In this document: piece by piece, positions 59,131 through 64,000 of the stretch
Layout: every line of letters starts with the position of its first letter
Numbering within the stretch: the first letter of the stretch is position 1
Source: Gymnogyps californianus
Taxonomy: Eukaryota > Chordata > Aves > Accipitriformes > Cathartidae
DNA length: 64,000 nt
Direction: 5' to 3'
NCBI RefSeq assembly: GCF_018139145.2
Contig: NC_059478.1
Location: forward strand, 26,939,001-27,003,000
Program-made: the position numbers and the translations under genes
Notes under the pieces: model-generated
Told to the model about the DNA's origin: nothing
The model's input: the letters and a program-made list of their open reading frames with translations, nothing else
Databases searched by the model: none

Positions 59131-61200
59131 CTCTGCAGGGGGGACTTTTATGTGATCCCATGGGAACCAGTCTGGTTTCAAACACAAGCGCTGGATCACC
59201 TGATTTGCATTTTTCCCCATTTGAGGGTCCCGGGCTAAGGGAGGGGAGAGCTGAAACCCTAAACCGCTTTGTGCTTGTTTGCTTTATGATCCTGTTGGGT
59301 GCAGTGTTTACTCAAATCCAGCAAGCATCTGGATTAGATAATTTGTTGGAAATTAGTGGCATTTGATGGTTATCGGCCCTTGCGTGATTAAAACCCGGCT
59401 GTCAGTGTCGTGTTTGGGTTTCAGGAGAGCAGGGACACCGGCTGCATGAACCCCACGCTCAGAGCTGTGGAGAGCAGCGGGGCTTGCGCCGTCCCAGAGG
59501 GGATCCATCCAAGAGCCCCCTGCACTGATGTGGGACTTTCCAGGAGAGACAGAGGTGCAAAACTGCTGAAAAAAATCCTTTCAGCGCTCAAGTGACATAG
59601 ATGAGGCAGGAGGGAGGGGGTGCAGGCTGCTGGGGGCTGTGTTTTCTGTCTCACAAATTGTTCAGCTGCTTCTCCCAGGTCTGTGCTTTGCTCCTCATAT
59701 TTACACCAAAGGTGGGCACAGCAGGAATGCAGAAGAGCTTTGCTCGCTTTCTACACTTCACTTTTTATTACTCATATCTAAGGAAGAATTTGGGCATCCC
59801 TTCCCATCCCTGCACCCCCACATCCAAGCACAAAGAGCATTCACTCTCTTTCCTTCTCTTTCCCCTATCCTTCACTTTGGGGTTGGATCTTGCTCACTTT
59901 AAGCTAACTGGGGTTTTAAAGCTGGATCAAATGGTGACAAGCCCAAACCCTGCAGGAGGGGTTTAATCATCGCTGTATGAATATGCACATTTTTTACAAG
60001 GCTTCACTGAACTGTTCAGCAAAATGCCCATGGCATAGCAGAGGTTTTGCTGGTCACAGGGGGAGGAAAGTATTTAAAGACAGTGTTTCATCCACTTGTG
60101 GCCAGTGGGGGTCAGCGAGTGAAGTGCCCGACTGATTTTTGTAGAAGAGGGTCAGATATGTTTGTAGCCTGTGCTGGGGGATAACTGGGACTGCTCCCTG
60201 CCAGGGCAGCCAGATGGGTGCCCTATGTGTACGCTCTGCCTGGTGGGATATTTGACAGCAGGAGAAGGCAAATGAAAGCTTAGGAAATTGGTTAATTACA
60301 GAGTGACCCTTTCTCATACATACCAGGTAGATAAATGATTGAAGAGCAAACTGTATGTATATTTTGCAGGATAGGGAGAGACGTGCATTTATAAATACAT
60401 ATTATGTATAATATATAGGCTTTCAAAGTATGCTTCCTCTTACACAGACTCTCAAGAATTAGTATTTCCAGCTGTGCACATATAGATATAGTCAATGTAT
60501 ATTATACAACAACGTAAGATTGACTCTGTATGTGCTATATGCATTTGAAGAAGGGAGTTAGATCTTTCTTAAAGCCATAAGAGAATGGCTTTGAAAGTGT
60601 AAAGGTAATATGCTATATTACTTTGAAAGCTCTGCAGTTTTTTGGTACACTGTCATAGTTACAGTAAATGAGCAGAGCTGAAATATAAAGGATTTGTTGT
60701 TTTTCTTTTCTTTTCTTTTTTTTTTAAATATAATGTAATGAGCTCTCTTGAGAAAGGACTCCAAATAATAAATGATCTCTGCGGTTAAGTTCTGAAAGCT
60801 TGTTTTTCATATGTGAGTACACAGCTGTATTCATGTCAGGGATATGGGAAACTCACACAACCCTCCAAATGTCCTCCAAATTATGATGCTGGCAACAGCA
60901 TTTGTTTACGATTTACCACCCTGTTCTAAATGCCAGTACTTCAGTCTGGTGGTATATTTTGCCGATAGATAGAATCAGCAGGTAAGAAAAATCATGAAGA
61001 AATTTTTTGTAAAAAATAAGGGACATTTTTGTCTCTACTTCCAAAGAAAATCTTTGCATTAGGATGAATTTTGAGTTCATGCAGCTTCAGCCTGGATCGT
61101 GGTGGGATGTTTCTGAAATCCCTGTGTGCTGTGCACATCCTATGCAAAAAGAGCAAAACAAGGCTTTGAGCTGACTGACAGCCACAAGACTTAGTCCATA
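59131..61200. other. Unique noncoding DNA
   Basis: A pyrimidine tract with TTTTC units lies at about 60698-60725, and the area around 60330-60530 is AT-rich. No gene or transposon was recognised. Confidence 0.5.
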
Positions 61201-61680
61201 AACTCAGGCGAGTCAGGTGGAGGTTGAGCTTTGGGGTGGTTTGGAGGCAGGAGGTGAGAGAAGATTCCCATCAATCCTTTATGGGACGGAGTGGGGGGGC
61301 CCCCGCTGGCCCCGCAGCTTGCTCCCGACAGTGTCTGCTGCTGTGGTGCCTGCCAGCTCTCCCTTACACAAGGAGGGCGACAGGTTATTCGGTCATCTTT
61401 GCATCAGCACAGCGGCACTGCCAGGGATGTGCCAGTGCCGTGGTGGGGAACCCACACTGGTGAACCTCATGCAGACCTGCAGGCTGGTCCTGCCTGGGAC
61501 CAGCAGGATCTTGTCCAAGCAGGATCTGAGCATTATACATTTATCAAGGCAAACCCAGAAGGAGGTAAGTTATCATCTAGGGATGGGTGTTATCTTTCAT
61601 CCCCTCATTTTCAAACTGCTGTTGTGCATTTAAGAGCTATTTCTCTAGTTTTCAGTAGCCAATAGTGGGACCTCCATAGC
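61201..61680 (+). other. GC-rich block ending in a donor-like site
   Basis: Open frames of 138, 79 and 124 codons overlap here on the plus strand, and a strong donor consensus, aggag|gtaagt, has its exon side ending at about 61564. No protein family is recognised and the frames lack repeats or motifs. A noncoding exon is possible but weak. Confidence 0.2.
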
Positions 61681-63009
61681 CCATGGGCCAAACAGGACTT
61701 GAACAGACACATCCCATTACCTGAGTCTGTCTGCAGATATCCCTACCTGGGATGCCCCTAGGTAGGTCCATCCCACATCAGTATGTCCATATGGACGTGT
61801 GAATGGCCTTGCAGTACCTGCGTCCAGGGCAGTTGGGATATGGGGCAGCCCTAGACCATACTTTGTATGTGTGTGTTCTCTGCAGGCTTCTGGACTAGGG
61901 AAATTATCAAATCATCACCCTCTAAACCTTTCCAATCACTACCCACCCACAGCTTGATTTCTGGGGCCTTCAGATCTCCGGGCAAATTTGCTGCCTTGCG
62001 CTAATGAATACCGCGCGCCGAGTGAAAACTCTATCTGCACATCTTTAAATTAAACCAAACCACACACGCACACACAAAAATCATTCCAGCCTACCCAGTG
62101 GGTTTTTGCCTTGCTGCATGTGCAGAATTTCTTATTGATGTGGGAACCGTGCAGCAGAAGAAACTCCTTAAATGTGCATCAGGAGTAGTAATTTCTCCCT
62201 GTCGCCTGCAGCATGGGTTCAGATGATATGATCATGAAAAAGGGAATGATTTCCTGCCCCACGGAATTTAATTTTATGAATGGAGCTGTGTAACACGGCA
62301 TAGTAGCTTTAAAAAAAACACCATAAAAGACATGACAGGAGAAACCAAGTTGTACACTACTCCACCGTACGGAAAACAAAGCTAACTTATATGGTTTGGC
62401 TTCCTTGTTTGCCCTTTCATTGTTCCTTGATGGTAAAACTCTTGCGTTATGATTTTCAGAAGCACAAAGCACAGAATGGTTTATGATGTTTACTTAGCAT
62501 ATATGACAATAGATGGAAAGGCGCCATAATTTGGGACGCTGACTGCAAAATAAACCTATCATCGTTCACACAGAGTGCTGTTCCTTTGGATAAACAGCCA
62601 CGTTGCTGGTTGGCAGGAACAGACGGCCACCTCCCGGGTCCTCCTTGCCAGAGCTGCACATCTTTGGGCCTCGAGCCATTGGTGTTTGAACAGAGATGCC
62701 TTTTGACTCCAGTGGGGCAATGCTGGCACTGCACAAGCTCTTTGTCCTTATTTAGATAAAATAAGGATCCCTGAAAGGCTTCCCGGCACAAAAAACCCCT
62801 CGTGGTGCTTCACAATAGCTGCCGACATGGGAAAGTTGCAGGGAGGCCCCCAACCAACAGCTTAGATGTAAATATCTTGGGGCTGGGGGCAGTTCAGATG
62901 TGGAGCCAGGTCCACATTGTAACCCTCGTCGCCAACTCTCCTAGGCCTTCCTGGACTCCCAGCTATCAGCATGCCATCTTTAGTGCATCAAGGTGGGTTG
63001 GAGTCCAAA
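61681..63009. other. Unique noncoding DNA
   Basis: No gene or interspersed repeat was recognised up to the LTR at 63015. A short CA-rich run lies at about 62060-62076. Confidence 0.5.
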
Positions 63010-63134
63010 GTGACTGTCGTGGTTTAACCCCAGCCGGCAACTAAGCACCACACAGCCGCTCGCTCACTCCTCCCCGGTGGGATGGAGGAGAGAATCAGAA
63101 AAGTGAGAAAACTCGTGGGTTGAGGTAAAGACAG

Positions 63135-63140
63135 TTTAAT
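63135..63140 (-). terminator. LTR-D poly-A signal (ATTAAA)
   Basis: TTTAAT on the plus strand is ATTAAA in the direction of LTR transcription, at the position conserved in all four LTRs. Confidence 0.6.
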
Positions 63141-63328
63141 AGGTAAAGCAAAAGCCACGCACGCAAGCAAAGCAAAACAAGGAATTCATTCACCACTTCC
63201 CATCGGCAGGCAGGTGTTCAGCCATCTCCAGGAAAGCAGGGCTCCATCATGTGTAACGTGGGAGTTACTTGGGAAGACGAACGCCATCACTCTGAACATT
63301 GCCCCCACCTCCTTCTTCTTCCCTCAGC

Positions 63329-63351
63329 TTTATATGCTGAGCATGACATCA
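63329..63351 (-). promoter_or_regulatory. LTR-D core promoter: decayed CRE and TATA box
   Basis: The plus strand shows TGACATCA at 63344-63351 and TTTATA at 63329-63334, giving a CRE-like site and TATAAA in the leftward direction. The central CG of the CRE is lost, as in LTR-A and LTR-C. Confidence 0.7.
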
Positions 63352-63744
63352 TATGGTATGGAAAATCCCTTTGGGCAGTTGGGGTCAGCTGTCCCAGCTG
63401 TGTCCCTTCCCAGCTTCTTGCGCACCCCCAGCCTCCTCGCTGGTGGGGTGGGGTGAGAGGCAGAAAAGGCCTTGACTCTGTGTACGCTCTGCTCAGCAGT
63501 AACTAAAACATCCCTGAATTACCAACACTGTTTTCAGCACAAATCCAAACCATAGCCCCATACCAGCTACTATGAAGAAAATTAACTCTATCCCAGCCAA
63601 AACCAACACAGTGACCGAACTGCATGGTGCTTTTTCCGTGAGACTTTGGGTAAAGCCTTCTCCAAAGAGCAGAGGTTGTAGTTAACGAACTGAATTGTGA
63701 GTATGTCTGAGAAAGCGTGTCCAGTGAATTTTACATATGCTTGA

Positions 63745-64000
63745 ATTACTGAATCCTAGAAGACAGAGTGGGAAGGGATCTTGAGAAGGTATTGATTTGT
63801 CCTCCTCATCCAGGACCTAAACAGTCAGACCTAACCCATTCCTGGCACATGCATGTCAAACCTCTTCTTAAAACTTCCTAATATGGAGGTACCATAAACT
63901 CCATCACCAACCCTTTCCAGTGCTCCCCTGTCTTCACCTTGAACAGCTTTCCCTGTAATGTCTAACGTCATCCCCCCCTTTGCTGCAGCTCAAGGGCAAG
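63745..64000 (-). mobile_element. CR1 LINE 3' end, minus strand, cut by window edge
   Basis: The plus strand follows the reverse complement of a CR1 3' end in order: attactgaatcctagaa, gggaagggatcttgagaagg, gtcaaacctcttcttaaaac, caccaaccctttccagtgct, ttgctgcagctcaagggcaa. These correspond to the tail repeats 'atcatagaat', 'ggaagggacct', 'cttaaacacttcc', 'ttccagtgct' and 'ttgctgcagtttaagccc'. The element continues past the end of the window. Divergence is too high for coding capacity here. Confidence 0.75.

Larger units (their letters stand above)
63015..63610 (-). mobile_element. Solo LTR, minus strand (LTR-D)
   Basis: This 596-bp LTR of the same family reads TGTCGTGG...CCAACACA on the plus strand. 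It is flanked by a perfect 5-bp target-site duplication, gtgac (63010-63014 and 63611-63615), so the ends are certain and the element is a solo LTR. On the minus strand it has a TATA-like box (TATAAA, 63329-63334), a CRE-like TGACATCA pattern read on the plus strand at 63344-63351, and ATTAAA (63135-63140). It is close in sequence to LTR-A and LTR-C. Confidence 0.95.

Overview
This window looks like intergenic or intronic DNA from a bird nuclear genome. No protein-coding exon, tRNA, rRNA or CRISPR array can be supported. The bird assignment rests on two chicken-repeat-1 (CR1) LINE tails near 50.4 kb and at the right edge, and on four copies of a roughly 595-bp retroviral LTR that I recognise as a common bird family. 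The low density of recent repeats agrees. The open reading frames present are short, overlap on both strands, often lack an ATG, and resemble no protein family I know.

Layout. From 1 to 20 kb the DNA is mostly single-copy-looking: a CpG-enriched block at 3.05-4.35 kb that could be a promoter or first-exon region, AT-rich DNA at 12-15 kb, and decayed ancient repeats (MIR/L2-like). At 20.1-21.7 kb lies the 5' part of an endogenous retrovirus: a complete plus-strand LTR, a tRNA-Lys(CUU) primer-binding site and about 1 kb of leader, of which 616 bp is a 13-unit, 48-49-bp tandem array. Gag, pol, env and a 3' LTR are not recognisable. Three further LTRs of the same family stand alone: 27.1 kb (minus), 33.7 kb (plus) and 63.0 kb (minus). 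Two carry 5-bp target-site duplications, one perfect and one with a single mismatch. The third has a 4-bp direct repeat.

From 34 to 63 kb the sequence is again mostly unique. It contains several MIR-like fragments, one old CR1 fragment, GC-rich patches (53.3-54.7, 58.6-59.1 and 61.2-61.5 kb) and a few AT-rich blocks with clustered homeodomain-type TAAT cores. Those blocks read like conserved noncoding elements, which cannot be proved without alignment.

The least explained structure is the 48-bp array in the retroviral leader. It keeps a near-constant period, carries a small recurring hairpin, and sits where retroviruses normally carry dimerisation and packaging signals. I found no new gene system here.
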